From Pachyseris speciosa (lineage: Eukaryota > Cnidaria > Anthozoa > Scleractinia > Pachyseridae), in assembly GCA_016490735.1 (NCBI GenBank), contig JAEMWC010001017.1, positions 1 to 64,000 of the forward strand: 64,000 nucleotides of DNA, written 5' to 3'. The translations under genes and the position numbers were made by a program. The notes under the pieces are model-generated. The model searched no databases and had not been told where the DNA came from. It worked only from the letters and a program-made list of their open reading frames with translations. The first letter of the stretch is position 1. Every line of letters starts with the position of its first letter. Positions 25,501 to 37,290 of the stretch are shown one piece after another.

Positions 25501-28500
25501 ATGCATAGTCTTGTTGCCATGGCATACATGTCAATTCCCCATACAGACATAATTATTTCCATCCTGTGACTAAAAGGTGCATGGGCATTCAAACACTGAA
25601 CACTGTGGTAGTTTTAAATCAATCAAAAACACATTAAGCCTATCTCTTGTGGGTATCATTACATAAAGAAAGTAAGGACTATGAAAAGTTGTCATATATG
25701 AATTAAGAAATACTGACTGCAAAGCAAATTGCAAACCCACCACCAGTCACTCATCATCAACACATGCCAATGGTAGAAATTAAGCAAGTACAAGGAATAA
25801 TTATTATCAGCATAAAACACTGTCATGTGCTTGTAAACCAGGAATGAGTTGTTCTACTGATGTGCAAGTATTTATGTTTAATTTTCATTTGCATTGATTA
25901 CCATGATAGAATACATGTATACAACTTACATTATTGTGGGATGATGATCTGTGGTGAATCCTGGGGTAATTTGGCCAAAACCCCTAAACTAGTGAAATGA
26001 AAAACAATTATACACAGTCATAATGTCCTGTTGTCCTACACCGCCGTTCTTTGTGGATCATCATGCAATGCTTCCCATAAGGAGTGTTGCGTGAAGACAC
26101 AAAGAAAGACTGTGTAGGGGACTAAATAAATGCTTTCCTGAACAGACCAAGAGTAATACAAAAATAATATAAACAACATACACAAAAACACAGTTTTTTC
26201 CACATTGTGTGTACTTGTGATACATGACATGAACAAGAGAAATGCAAAGGCAAAAGGTGCAGTGGTGAAAAAAGTTGAGTTTTTACATAAATTATATGAT
26301 ATATCGAAAAAACCGGCAACTTATATACAGTGTGATGTTATTGTATTAAAGGCCACATGCTAAAATACAGCTGATTTGGAGAGGACATTTTTGCCGCCAG
26401 CCCTTCATTCATAATATTGTTTTTCATTAGTATTATTGTTGATGTTGCTATTGTTTTTGTTCTTATTGCATTTTTACTGTAACTTGTCACACTTCTATCT
26501 TTACAGAACGAGGTGATGAAGGTCAGGAACCAAGCCTTTGTAAGTGCTTTTCATTTCATACCGCAGGTGAAATGAAAACTGGTAAAGATGATGTTTTTCA
26601 AGCACCAAGAGATATAAAAACAAACATCGGCAGTCATTATTGTCTCTATATTATCTGTTATTGTTGCATGTTGTTGCATTGGCCAAAGCATGGGTGGGTG
26701 TTCTTTAATTACTTAAAGGAGCACTACGTACTGTCACTGGGATTTTTGCTGTTTTGGGTTCAATTCTGCCAAAATTACTGCCTTTTACCTGTTATCGTGC
26801 AAAAACCGTTCCTACAGAATCAGCAAGATGAATTACAATGAAATTTTAGCAGGGAGAGCTAACCATAATAATTATTTGGGTGATTTTTCAATGCATAGCT
26901 TGAAATTTTGAAAAAACTGGCAAATTTTTTCAAATTTCAATCCATTTCCATCCTTGCCATCTTTGATGGCATACAGGAGTTTATAGTGTCATTGCAGTAC
27001 TACAGTCTTTGGCAGCAAAACTAGACCATTATTTTAAGGTTTCCACTGATGAATTGGCAGTTTTAAGCTTTTTAAAGTGATGGCACGATAGCGTGACACT
27101 GCCCCTTTAATACACCTTATTCCAAAATGGCAGCCAATTTATTATTCTTGTCTTTGCATTTTAATTAGCCCTCTTTGCCTCATTTTCACTTCAAAATTCC
27201 GTTGTATTTTTTATACTTGTTGATGACGCAAATAGAGGGCTAATTAACCTGCAAACAAAGAATGATAAATTGGCCGCCATTTTGGAATAAAGGGTATATA
27301 TATTAAATTTTTCATTGTGACATTTCAGATGGATATGTGACTGATGATTTATCCACTGTGGGAGTAATCACAGGTACGCTTAAAATAACTAGACAATTGC
27401 AGCACATGTAAAGCCTGGTTTTCACTAGCAAGCACAAGCATAAGCACAAGCATAAGTAGCTTATACCAAGTGAAAACGAGCACTACGCAAGCGAAAGCAA
27501 GCATAAGTGCAAGCACAAGGAAAAAGAAAAATTTTGATCCTTGCTTTTATGCTTGCATTAAGCCCATTTTCACATTGAAATAAGTGCTATTGTGTTTGTG
27601 CTTATGCTTACGCTTGTGCTTGCATCGCTAGTGAAACCCAGGCCTATACACAGACACATATTATGTAAGCTAATAGTAATAACATATCTGGGAAGGCATT
27701 ATCAAGTTGAAAACGCATAAACTCAGTCTCCAAACCTGTAGTATCTATGGTATCTCCTTAAGAAGAAATTCACTTTTTTGCAGATGAGAATGTTTCAAGT
27801 AGGACAAATGAAGTCCTTAAATGCATTGAGGCATTGGAGGAGGGAGGACAAAATGCATTTCTTCCATTTTTAACAAACACATTTGAAGAGGTAGGTTATT
27901 AAGGCATGCACATACAGACAATCATATTGAGATTTGCTGTTGTCTTATTGCCCTGTTCCACAACCATCTGAGACAAAAATTAAAGGTCTAGACAACATCT
28001 TTATTAGCTTTTCCTGTTTTCTCTTACATTTGTAAGTTCACATGGCAAGGTACAGAGGACTCAAGGGTCATGGTGGTTGTACTCTTGCACTTCAATTGTT
28101 CTCCTCAAAGCAAGAGAACCTTGGTTAGGTGAGTGGTCTTTAAACTCATCTCATAGTGTTGTTAGTAAATCCATAGTTAATAGAGGGAAATGGTTAGACC
28201 CCGCAAACATCAAAGGAGCAAGACAAAGAGGCCAAGATTTATGTTGGAAAGTCCATGACCATGCACATCTTTTGTTTTGCACTCATGTACTATGCATGAA
28301 TTACATAATTGGAATGTTTCTATTGGTTAGTTGCATGAACATGCGTAACCTCCTATTGTTATTTGTGCACGGTCAGCCCCCAAAATAGCAAACAAAAACA
28401 TATAAAAAAGACCTTTGTTAGGTTTCATAACCATTTCCATCTATGAACTACAGTGTATGGTAAATCATGTATGGTTAAGTTCACAATCTAATTTAAAAGA

Positions 28501-31500
28501 GAAAAACTTGGTTCTTTTCTTGTGAACTACACCCATGCAAAGGAAAAGGTGACTTATTGGATTATATATAATATACTTAGAAATTAAAATACAACATCAC
28601 TCACCAGTAAACATAGATGTTCTTAAATAGTCATACAATCTTCAGGTGGTCCAAGCCTGAGAAAAGGGCAATATATTATTGAGAATGAATGCCCTTATAT
28701 GAAAACAATATATTTGAAAAGTTCAGAGGATTAAAGAATGAATGTAAATTATGTGAATGATCATCACAGTCATGAGCACTACTTGAGCAGTATTAATAGT
28801 GAAAATAAAGCCCAACAAGCCTGAAATTTTTTCAGGCTTTCTTTTCACTATTGCATAAGCAGTGCTCATAACAGTGATGATCATTCACATATTCAAAAGG
28901 GCAAGTGATAAAAATATTGGTTTAGGATATCAGTGGAAATTGAACAAGGTACTGAAAAAACAAATCACACACCAGGGTAGCGCGAGTCATTTACCTTTAG
29001 TTATGTTAAGGTCGGCACACACGAGGGGACTAGTCCCTGCGACTAGTCCCTGCAACTAGTCCCCTGAAGAGTTTACACAAAGGGACTGGTCGCAGGGACT
29101 AGTCCCTGCAACTAGTCCCCTGAAGAGTTTACACAAAGGGACTGGTCGCAGTGACTAGTCCCACGAACAGTTCACACGCAGGGACCAGCATAATTTGAGG
29201 GGACAAGTCCCTGCGACTTGTCCCACGAATTCAAACATGGTTTGAATTCGTGGGACAAGTCACAGGGACCAAAATTTGGTCCCTGCAACTAGATTTTGTA
29301 ATTGAATGGGTAGTTCACACGAAGGGACTTGGTCCCTGGGACTAGTCGCGGGGACTAGTCGCAGGGACTAGTCCCTCCGTGTGTGCCGACCTTTAATGTT
29401 TTTGTGTACTTTCAGTCTGTTGAATAAAGTGGCTGAAAGGAACTGCTATTTATGGATTACAGAAATAAAAAGCAAAGAAGCAGAAAAAGGTATGTCTGGT
29501 CACCTAATATTTACAAGTGCTGGATAAAGTCTATTACTATCGGGGTCTTTTTATTGTGGTGTACATTTTCTACAGACTGAGAAAGAAATACTGAATAAAA
29601 TGCTTCAGAAAACTTAGTAGGTCATATTTTTCACTTACTGGTATTTGACTTTCAACTTACAGTGAAAGTGAAGTATGGGTTGAAAACCCCTCAATCTTCC
29701 CTTCTTGTGCTGGCACCATCTCACAGCAGGAACATGCCTCGGTGTGTGGAAATATTCAATGGTTAGTAACTAATGATATATTGAAATTTAACTCTTCTGC
29801 GATTGCCACGTAATTTCCCATACTTTAGACATTCCCGGACGATAGTTTGACCAGCTGAGGGAAAGAGCACACATCAATGACATGGTAAAGGGGTCAATAC
29901 TTCACAGCAGCTTTCTATATTGCTTTCTAAATTGTATATTATTCTTAGCCTTTTCAAAGACTACTTGGTTCAGTGATTCGACAAATACGAATTGACTGAG
30001 TGGTATACTTTGTTCACCAAGGTAACAAACATCTTTAAAGTGACTTATGACTTAACATTGAATTTCTTTTATAAGACCATGTGCAGTGCAGCCAACTGAT
30101 TTAAATAATTGATTTAACAATTTTCAAGAGACCAACTTACAAGGTGACAGACTTCAAGAGTCAATAACCACAGCACAAGATTTGTGTAATGCCGTGGAAG
30201 ATGAACGGTAAGAGAATGATCACAATATATAAAGTATATAGAGACATGTAGACCATCATTATTTTACATGTATGTCTTGGGGTCTAAGTGTGCTCTGTTT
30301 TCAATACCAGTACTTTCTTTTGTCTCATTCAACTAATATGTCTGCTGGTCATATGAGTGAAGACTTATTGCTTTTACAGAGTGTTGTACTAAAAGTTGTG
30401 CGTTTATTACACAACATATGAGATAGCAATTGAAGGAAAATAATCTGTTTTCATTAATGAAGAAAATGTTCATGTAAGATTCACAAGTGAAGGTTGTCAA
30501 CTTACATTTCTTAACAGCAAAAGGCTGAAAGAATGGCGCAAGATTCGCCATGAACAGGACTTGCAATTCCAGGTATGCTAAAAATAAGTTGGATAAAATT
30601 AACTTAGAATAACATTGTACTTTTATGCAATTAGATAAAGAAACAAAAAAAAAAAGGTTTAGTTGACCTACTGCCAATGTCACAAGGTTATAGCTTAATT
30701 TGTAGCAAGATTTTATTGTTTTTTCTTTCCCGATGAGCCTCCAGTGAATATAAAAGCATAACAATTAAGAAATGCTGGAATTTCCATGAGAGAGCTTGGC
30801 AAATTTGGTTGATATAAGGGTCCCTTCCAGTGCTTTAGTCAAAAGTTACAATACAATGTCGAACGTATACTCAATACACATACATCATGTGAAATAAACA
30901 GTGAGTGCTATATATTGTGACTCCCAAAACAAGTTTACAAGCAATGTTGCTCTACTGGCTACTTCATAAAAACACCTTGAATATGTAACAAAGAGAAATC
31001 ACTATTATTAATAATATAATAATCAACAAATTTGTAGGTTGCATTAACAACAACCCGCAGTTGCATGAACAGCAGCAGGGTTAGCAGCAGGATCAACAGC
31101 ACCAGCACTAGCACCTGCACAAAACTGACCACTGCCAGCAGCAACAGGATTGCAATGCCTATATACACAACCACCAGCAACACACACCTTACTCCACCTA
31201 CTACTACCACCATCCAAAGCAAACAACCTACCACTACAACCACCCACAACACACAACCTACTAATACTACCACCCACAACACACAACCTACATGTACTAC
31301 TACAACCACCCACAGCACACAACCTACTACTACAACCACTCACAGCACACACCCTACTACTACTACTACTACCACCAGTAGCATCCACCCTTCAACATCA
31401 ACTACATGTACCATCAGCAGCACCAACACCAACAGTACATGTACCTCAAACACCACTACCACCACCACCACCATGACAACATCCAACATTGCCAATGAAA

Positions 31501-31858
31501 AACAGCTTCAATCTTTGGTAGGGCAATAATGCTTCCTGTGTTTTAATTATCTCTGCTTTAATTTTCTTTGATTTATTTATCTTCTTATGTATTGGAATGT
31601 AATACAGTGTATATCAACCCTTGTTCTATTTTTTGAAGCAATGTGATGTTATTTTTTTCAACAGATTAAGGGTTTCCGCAAAAGCAGAGTGGGCTCAGAA
31701 CAGAATGATGGAAATGGCATACAAATTGCCATTCGCTTCAATGGTGGGAAAAGGGTTACAAGGACTTTTTCCAAAAATTCATTTTTTCAGGTGAGCATAA
31801 AATATTATATGCTACAAGTACACAATTATGATGATGGTGTTCATAATGATGGTGATGG

Positions 31859-31894
<36 letters not shown>

Positions 31895-34013
31895 CCATGA
31901 CAGGGGCAGAGGCACTGGTGGTGGTGATACCATTGATCACATAACCCAGATGTTGTTACAAATCGTATTGTATGGTAATCATAAAACTAATACTGACATA
32001 CTTTATTTATTAAAACAACAGGAAGTCTATGACTGGGTCGGGTCACTGGAGGAGGTGCCGTTGCACTTCACACTGCAACGAGGGAAAGAGGTGGTGAGGC
32101 ACAGTGATCCACTGGAGCAGGATGAACTCTTGGACCTGGCGGAAAGAGTAAGTGGAAATGACAGAGTGAGCATTAAACAATCACTGAACAATGACCTATT
32201 GTAGGTAGCAAATATCACTTATGTAGGTATAAAGGGCATACTTCATGAGCTTAAGAAAGTTTTCAACTGCTGTCTTCTAGTTGAAACCGAGGTTGGCGGT
32301 TTAGGGATGGACGAAAAGTCACATCATTTATATATTTTAATTGCTGTATTTTTCAAAGTGAATCAACCAAATTCTATATTTCACGTGGAACTATACTTTG
32401 GTGAAGGTTACCCTGTACGTTCAGGGGTGTCTCTAATCTAAGGGTTGTAGCGGCTCCTGATTACAGCCCTGATACCATAAACCCCGCATCATATTAAAGC
32501 TAACTGAACTAGCTACTCAGATATTGTACTAATTTTGTAAGAAAGAGAGTCATTGAACTTAATGCTCCATCAAGTATAAACGACAACTAAATGTGCTTTT
32601 GTAATAGGGAATTTGATATTTTTCTCTAAGTCTGGAACTCAGAAACTAAAAAAAAAAAAACAACAGGTTGGGGTTTTCCTTTATTCAACTGCCTTCAAAA
32701 GTGACAGAGCATTTTCAAATATGCTACAAAAAAATACAGAACAACTGCACAGAAATGGTTCTCAGTGAAAAATGGTTTTGATATCCCATTTCTCAACACG
32801 TATTTGTCAAAGATAAATTAATCTGACTAGCGACCTTCCAAATTTGCTCAAAATCGAACAAAGTGCCCTTGAGTTGTAACTCCTCCTCTTCTAATACAAA
32901 ATAAAGTTTGCCAAAACAGCACTTGAAAAAAATCTTCACTACACAAACAAACACTGCCCAACAACACCTCTATCAACAATCAGCCAATCAAATTAAGCTA
33001 ACTTAACTTCCTGCCACCAACTGTGGAAATTTTCTGCATAATTTTATCTGCAGGCAAACACTCCTGCTTCAAACAGCTCGCTGATTTATCATTTTGTTAC
33101 ATATCCTCTGGCTTCAACTAAGTTTACCTGGCCCATCATCAGAGCCAGAAAACTAAGAGCGCACAGCCTTCATGAAGCAAAGCAAGTTTTTTTGCATCCA
33201 ATAATTCCTGTGCAAATCGCTGTTGTCCGCAGTGGCATTAACATACTGTCAACGTCTACATTCGGTGCTTATAGGTTTTTTTCCCAATATCTGAGCGACT
33301 ATTTACTCGTTTTGAATTGTTTTTTTTTTTCGTGGTAAAAAGTTCATTTTATGGAGAAAAATAAAAAATCTAAAATTTTATACCTTGAATGTACACAGTA
33401 ACATTGACTTGCAATAAGCATCAGAGATTTGTGCATTCTTTTTAACTGATCATTATTTTTGGTACAATCTTAGAGTGCTGTGGAAATGACTGAGCGGCTA
33501 CAGACTACAGTAAGTGTTAATAGCACTAGTTACAAAGAGACATGTCAAATTGAGAGCTACATGTACAAGGGCTCTTTGTTTTTCATCCGCTTATTATTAA
33601 AACACTTTGTCAGCTGGGGCACATGTACAGTAGAGTCTGGTGAGACTATAATTTACATACTGACTCACCATGACAGCTTTGTCTTTTGTTTGTCATATTG
33701 GATCTGTCGTGTCTTTGCCTCATTCTCACACATATATAAAGAGATGTTTCGCATGCCTACCTTTTTAAATTCATGGTGGTTGACTGTGCTATGTATGGAG
33801 AAAATGGATCCCATCAGGTGAGTTTAGCCATTTGCTTTTTGTGTGATTTTTAATACAATATACCTTTTCTAGCTAGATTATTATATTGGTGAAAGACTAT
33901 AAGCAACTTTTTTCTCTTTCTTTTCTTTACAGGCTTATCCTGGAATTACAAGAATGCTTAATCTCGAAAACCTACACACAAAACTACCAATTGTGCACTG
34001 GCCTGCACTATAA
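18823..34013 (+). CDS. FAF-like UAS-UBX domain protein, many exons, one with an in-frame stop
   Basis: Exons with GT-AG ends join in phase: 18823-19028, 21094-21230, 23723-24388, 24831-24884, 25033-25065, 25206-25271, 26507-26539, 27329-27373, 27784-27890; then, after one unfound exon, 29416-29489, 29663-29761, 29829-29884, 30131-30207, 30518-30572, 31038-31517, 31665-31790, 32022-32147, 33474-33509. A final exon may be 33933-34013 (stop), or the gene may continue to 37.8-42.6 kb. Order of parts: an N-terminal module I cannot name, a Ser/Thr-rich repeat exon, an acidic SDSED linker from tiny phase-1 exons, a thioredoxin-like UAS domain (LWITEI...VLAPS...RCVEIF), a charged helix (KEWRKIRHEQDLQFQ), a Thr-rich exon and a UBX-like fold (IAIRFNGGKRVTRTF...PLHFTLQRG). 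Family members (FAF1, FAF2, UBXD7) recruit p97/VCP to ubiquitinated clients. TAG at 29843-29845 interrupts the UAS domain, so this allele may be null. Confidence 0.7.
19322..19533. repeat. 212-bp near-perfect hairpin in intron 1
   Basis: The left arm, starting ACGAAAATTTGGTTTATC, is repeated as reverse complement to the base at the right end. Arms of about 104 bases meet at a loop of about four bases (cgaa) between AATGG and CCATT. Partial one-armed copies lie at 35,950-36,050 and, more diverged, at 8,390-8,520. They share the 'gtacagggattc' block, and the 36-kb copy also shares the downstream 'cccaccgacgcagcaccac' flank. Confidence 0.9.
19850..20515. repeat. Nested stack of three MITEs
   Basis: An outer element starts AAGCCTGGTTTTCACTAGCG and resumes near 20,405 (family of the copy at 27,409-27,648). 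Inside it lies a second copy of the 17.4-kb MITE (19,924-20,165, ending GTGTAGCCGCGGCTTAA). Abutting that is a third family at 20,163-20,406, with inverted ends TTAAAGGTGCAGTAAAACGG and CCGTATTACCGTGCCTTAA. The outer element's right terminus is not intact. Confidence 0.7.
22103..22152. repeat. (TACA)n microsatellite
   Basis: About 12 tandem TACA units, followed immediately by a tandem duplication of 'cttcaacagggcttttcagtcac' (about 22,168-22,212). Confidence 0.95.
22218..22667. repeat. 450-bp fold-back MITE with long inverted termini
   Basis: The termini are TAAAGTGCCTCTGAAGCGAA and its complement, and the inverted similarity extends more than 130 bases inward on each side ('ttgggctattttgcc' opposite 'ggcaaaatagcccaa'). 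The centre has CACGTG and two TGACGTCA/TTACGTCA-like boxes. It lies in intron 2 of the UAS-UBX gene. Confidence 0.85.
22690..23620 (-). mobile_element. LINE fragment: linker and start of reverse transcriptase
   Basis: The minus strand near 23,560-23,280 encodes a segment of the region between endonuclease and reverse transcriptase (NSRGNINATWKILNRCM...TLANKFNKYFTSVG). After a gap it continues at about 23,100-22,850 with the fingers motif NKAPGYDKISARVLKDS and VINNSFNTAAFPKAWK-like sequence leading to EVIPVPKEG. It then stops short of the palm. An 83-bp block is tandemly duplicated inside (23,089-23,171 and 23,188-23,270). The fragment lies in reverse orientation in intron 2 of the UAS-UBX gene. 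Confidence 0.75.
23723..24388 (+). repeat. In-frame Ser/Thr-rich tandem repeats forming exon 3
   Basis: A unit of about 120 bases encoding (TSAPPTTQSSTSAS)-like sequence is repeated about three times between 23,890 and 24,240, flanked by shorter ACATCTGCATCC-type repeats. The exon is bounded by a CAG acceptor and a GTAACT donor and enters and leaves in phase 1. It is therefore compatible with the UAS-UBX message. The product would be a disordered, probably heavily O-glycosylatable or phosphorylatable spacer. Confidence 0.7.
26714..27110. repeat. MITE, inverted second copy of the 18.2-kb family
   Basis: It reads TTAAAGGAGCACTACGTACTGTCACTGG-like at the left and CGTGACACTGCCCCTTTAA at the right, the reverse complement of the element at 18,248-18,637. 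Both copies lie within or just before the same host gene. Confidence 0.85.
27111..27298. repeat. 188-bp palindromic MITE with ACCTTATTCCAAAATGGC ends
   Basis: Left ACCTTATTCCAAAATGGCAG mirrors right GGCCGCCATTTTGGAATAAA. An inner pair 'tagccctctttg' / 'aaatagagggcta' is also inverted. It directly abuts the MITE to its left and ends 30 bases before exon 27,329-27,373. Confidence 0.8.
27409..27648. repeat. MITE with AAGCCTGGTTTTCACTAGC termini
   Basis: Left AAGCCTGGTTTTCACTAGCA and right GCTAGTGAAACCCAGGC are inverted. The interior is built from AAGCACAAGCATAAGC-type repeats. This is the reference copy for the outer element of the nest at 19,850-20,515. Confidence 0.8.
28751..28890. repeat. 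Imperfect palindrome
   Basis: The left arm 'atgtgaatgatcatcacagt' pairs with the right arm 'acagtgatgatcattcacat'. The inner AGCCTGAAA / TTTCAGGCT forms a tight hairpin at about 28,818-28,842. The element lies in an intron. Confidence 0.7.
29006..29395. repeat. MITE with TTAAGGTCGGCACACAC termini and ACTAGTCCC repeats
   Basis: The ends are inverted (TTAAGGTCGGCACACACGAG and GTGTGTGCCGACCTTTAA). Inside, a unit of about 64 bases containing GGGACTAGTCCCTGCAACTAGTC is duplicated in tandem, and SpeI-site palindromes (ACTAGT) recur about ten times. It ends 20 bases before the exon at 29,416. Confidence 0.85.
31038..31517 (+). repeat. Thr-rich low-complexity exon of the UAS-UBX gene
   Basis: Repeats of the type ACCACCCACAACACACAACC encode long Thr runs. 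A TTTGTAG acceptor and a GTAGGG donor bound 160 codons in phase 0 at both ends. The segment therefore fits between the charged helix exon and the UBX exon without changing frame. The donor and acceptor are only moderate, so inclusion in the mRNA is an inference. Confidence 0.5.
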
Positions 34014-34569
34014 TTTATCATAGTCAAAACAAACTAGTGTTAGATGTCACATTTGAAGGACTGAGGTCAAGAGAGGCCTTTAATCTTTCAGTGCTGCTAG
34101 AACAAACAAGGAGGATCGACAGCATTACTGTAGAGGGAGAAAGAGATTTAGAAAATCGTAGGGTAAAATTTACAAGCCACTCTCATTTGTTTTCCTGAAC
34201 AACAACAAGCGAAAGAAGAAAAATAAATAATATAATTGCTACCCAACCAACCGCTATATGCTCTTGTCCCCAGACTTAACTTTTTGTGTTGTTATTTTTG
34301 TATAAATTTATTCCTTTGCTAGCAACACAATGACTGTCACGAGTTGACATCACAAATACACAGAAGTTATACTTCTATAATTATTCAAGATCGATCCTCA
34401 AAACAAATTCGTTACCTGACTGCCAAGAACAATGCTATTTGTATAGTGAATCACATGATTTCTCGTGCAATTTGGAATAAATAAGCACAAGTAAATTTTT
34501 TCAAAGACTCACAAAATTGCACGAGCCCTTAGGGCGAGCGCAATTTGTGGTCTTTGAAAAAATTTACAA

Positions 34570-34605
<36 letters not shown>

Positions 34606-36014
34606 GTGATTACTTATTAATAATATACATGAAAAAATTGCGAGATAGCTTGTTAACGTTGCAGAAGCAATGCAACGAAGCTAAGGTGAACCAAAACAAC
34701 AGTTTTCTCGATGTTTTTAAAACGTTTAAATTAGCTGTAAAAACTGGCTAAACAATTACAGGCTATAGCTATAAGGCTACTTTGTTTGCTAAGCGTCTAT
34801 CAAGCGCTGTAATCATTACCTTCAGGCTTTCTAGTTCGTTATCTTCGCCTTGTTTGTCCTTGTTTGTTTATTAATCTCGGCGTCACTCCATCAACGGACT
34901 GGTAATTCCAAATACGTCGGTAATTCCCTTCTCTGGACACCACTGTTTCCAAACAGACAGCTAAAATACAGTGCTTTTCGCAGCCGTTTCTCTTTTTTAG
35001 AGCTGTTTTGCAGCTTCTCTGCTGTTATTGCGGTCACGAAGAAAGAAAACCTGCTCAAAAAGCCAGCCATTGTTTTCACTCGCAGAGTCGCTTGCAGCTC
35101 TTCAGACTTTGCGCCATTCAGAGGCCGCGTTTGATTGGCTCAATCGCAGCGCCTTTGTTTATCAACCAATCAGAATCCTCAGTTTTTTTCCTTGTTTTGC
35201 ACTGTATTTCCTTTTTTCTGCACTGAATGACCTTTTTTCTACACCAGTGTTTCCTAAAAACTGCATTTCTCTTAGCCAATCAGAATCGAGAAATTTGCTC
35301 ATGTATATCATTAAAACCGACAAAAACAGCAACCCATTGCCGACAGTGGTTCTCATCAACTCTTGAATGCGTCCCAGCTGACATATCCCTTAAATGATTG
35401 TTCAAATTGTTCCTATTTAGTTTTACACCAACTTAGGAAAACAAGGTCCTTATTCCTCATGAACAGATTTGTTTGGTAAAGCCATGCGTGAACTAGAGTG
35501 CTTTGTAGGCAAATTTAATTTAAAAACAAATTTTATTTCCATGTTTTGCTGTTAACCGTTTGCTGAAATAAGAGTATTTTGTCATCTGGTGTTATCTTTT
35601 CTTTACAGCTTTCAATTGATAAACATGAGCTTTAACAAAAGTTCTCATTACCATGTGAATTTTGCTGGAAATCAAGTGATAAACAAAAAATTCAACTAAA
35701 ACAATGTTTAAAACTATATATGACCTAACACTTTATATGTAGTTAACCAAGACCTTTATTGTAGAAAATTTGAACAAATAAAAATTGTTCCTCACATACC
35801 TTTAATCAATATCATAAAAGCACACCTCCTGTAAAATGCTTTTGAAGATCCTACAAAATAATGTGGTAAAATAGTAATAATCCTCATTATTGTTTTTGGT
35901 GTAGCAACAAAGTAAGTTAAATCACTTTAATGACTAGCACTATTTTCTTCATGAAAATTTGGTTTATCAACGGAGTTGATAATGTAAATTGACCACCATA
36001 CAGGGATTCGATTC

Positions 36015-36056
<42 letters not shown>

Positions 36057-36539
36057 CTATTTTCTTCATGTCTTGCAGTATGTGACAAATGCTGACTCAT
36101 TCAGTAAAGCAAAACATAAATTACATTAATCACATATCAACAAAAATTGGTCTTGAAGTGAAGGTTTCTAGGCTGTAATCCTGATCTCTGCCTAACCTTA
36201 ATTCTAATGAAGCTTTTCAGTATTCTAACCCTTAACCTAACTGTAACCTTAATGCCTAGATGTCCAAAGACTTTAAGACCTTTTGTTGTTGATATTGTTA
36301 AGCCCTGTCACAAGAAGGAATATTAACTGTCTTTAAGCAAAATATCAAATATAAAGGAAGCTTTTAATTACCAGTAGTTGGTAGTGTTATCAAAGTATAG
36401 AGAGTAAAAAAATGCCATCTCCACATAGGAATTGTTCAGGTTATAGATTAGACTGACCCAGACTGCATTCCAATTAAAAAGTAGCCTAAGACAGGTAAAA
36501 TAAATTTTGCAATTGAACCAGGATCAAGACAAACTGGAG
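34014..36539. other. Non-coding host DNA, repeats and possible exon scrap
   Basis: An open stretch at about 34,040-34,162 (LDVTFEGLRSREAFNLSVL...) ends exactly at a GTAAAA donor-like site and could be an exon of the upstream gene, but its frame does not match the preceding exon as I read it. The remainder holds the palindrome at 34,450-34,610, a repeat rich in 'accaatcagaatc' at 35,110-35,290 and a truncated copy of the 19.3-kb hairpin family at 35,950-36,050. Confidence 0.4.
34450..34610. repeat. 161-bp palindromic MITE
   Basis: The left arm ATCACATGATTTCTCGTGCA, continuing to 'ggaataaataagcac', is mirrored on the right, ending TCGTGCAATTTGG reversed and AATCATGTGAT. The loop contains a smaller GCCCTTAGGGC palindrome. 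Confidence 0.8.
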
Positions 36540-37290
36540 CAATAGGTTCCTAATTGAGCCAGGACTTCTGTGACCAGGCTCTTCACGGGCCAGGACTTTT
36601 GTGACCAGGCTCTTAGGAATGTAACCCCAGATGACTGTGTTCCTAATTGAGCCAGGACTTCTGTGACGAGGCTCTTCACGGGTCTGGACTTTTGTGACCA
36701 GGTTCTTAGGAATGTAACCTTAGATGACTGAATTCCTAATTGAGCCAGGACTTCTACGACCAGTCTCTTCATGGGTCTGGCCTTTTGTGACCAGGTTCTT
36801 AGGAATGTAACCCTAGATGACTGGGTTCCTAATTGAGCCAGGACTTCTGTGACCAGGCTCTTCACGGGTCTGGACTTTTGTGACCAGGTTCTTAGGAATG
36901 TAACCTTAGATGACTGAATTCCTAATTGAGCCAGGACTTCTATGACCAGTCTCTTCATGGGTCTGGCCTTTTGTGACCAGGTTCTTAGGAATGTAACCCT
37001 AGATGACTGGGTTCCTAATTGAGCCAGGACTTCTGTGACCAGGCTCTTCACGGGTCTGGACTTTTGTGACCAGGTTCTTAGGAATGTAACCTTAGATGAC
37101 TGAATTCCTAATTGAGCCAGGACTTCTATGACCAGTCTCTTCATGGGTCTGGCCTTTTGTGACCAGGTTCTTAGGAATGTAACCCTAGATGACTGGGTTC
37201 CTAATTGAGCCAGGACTTCTGTGACCAGGCTCTAAATGGGCCAGGACTTTTGTGACCAGGTTCTTAGCAATGTAACCCCAAATGACTGAA
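36540..37290. repeat. 93-bp minisatellite, about eight units
   Basis: The segment TTCCTAATTGAGCCAGGACT recurs every 93 bases (near 36,547, 36,640, 36,733, 36,826 and onward). Two unit types alternate ('gtgaccaggctcttcacggg' and 'atgaccagtctcttcatggg'), giving a 186-bp higher-order period. Because 93 is a multiple of three, the minus strand stays open for 206 codons. That frame has no recognisable domain and is probably not a gene. Confidence 0.9.

Noticed and set aside
28200..28320. Missing UAS exon near 28.2 kb
   Set aside because: The frame DLCWKVHDHAHLLFCTHV has faint family resemblance, but no acceptor and donor give the phase needed between 27,890 and 29,416.
31689..32204. 171-codon frame with an Asp run
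   Set aside because: It reads through an intron containing a GAT microsatellite; the exons on either side (31,665-31,790 and 32,022-32,147) have clean splice sites.
36524..37144. 206-codon open frame on the minus strand
   Set aside because: It is entirely the 93-bp minisatellite; the unit length is a multiple of three, so openness is automatic.
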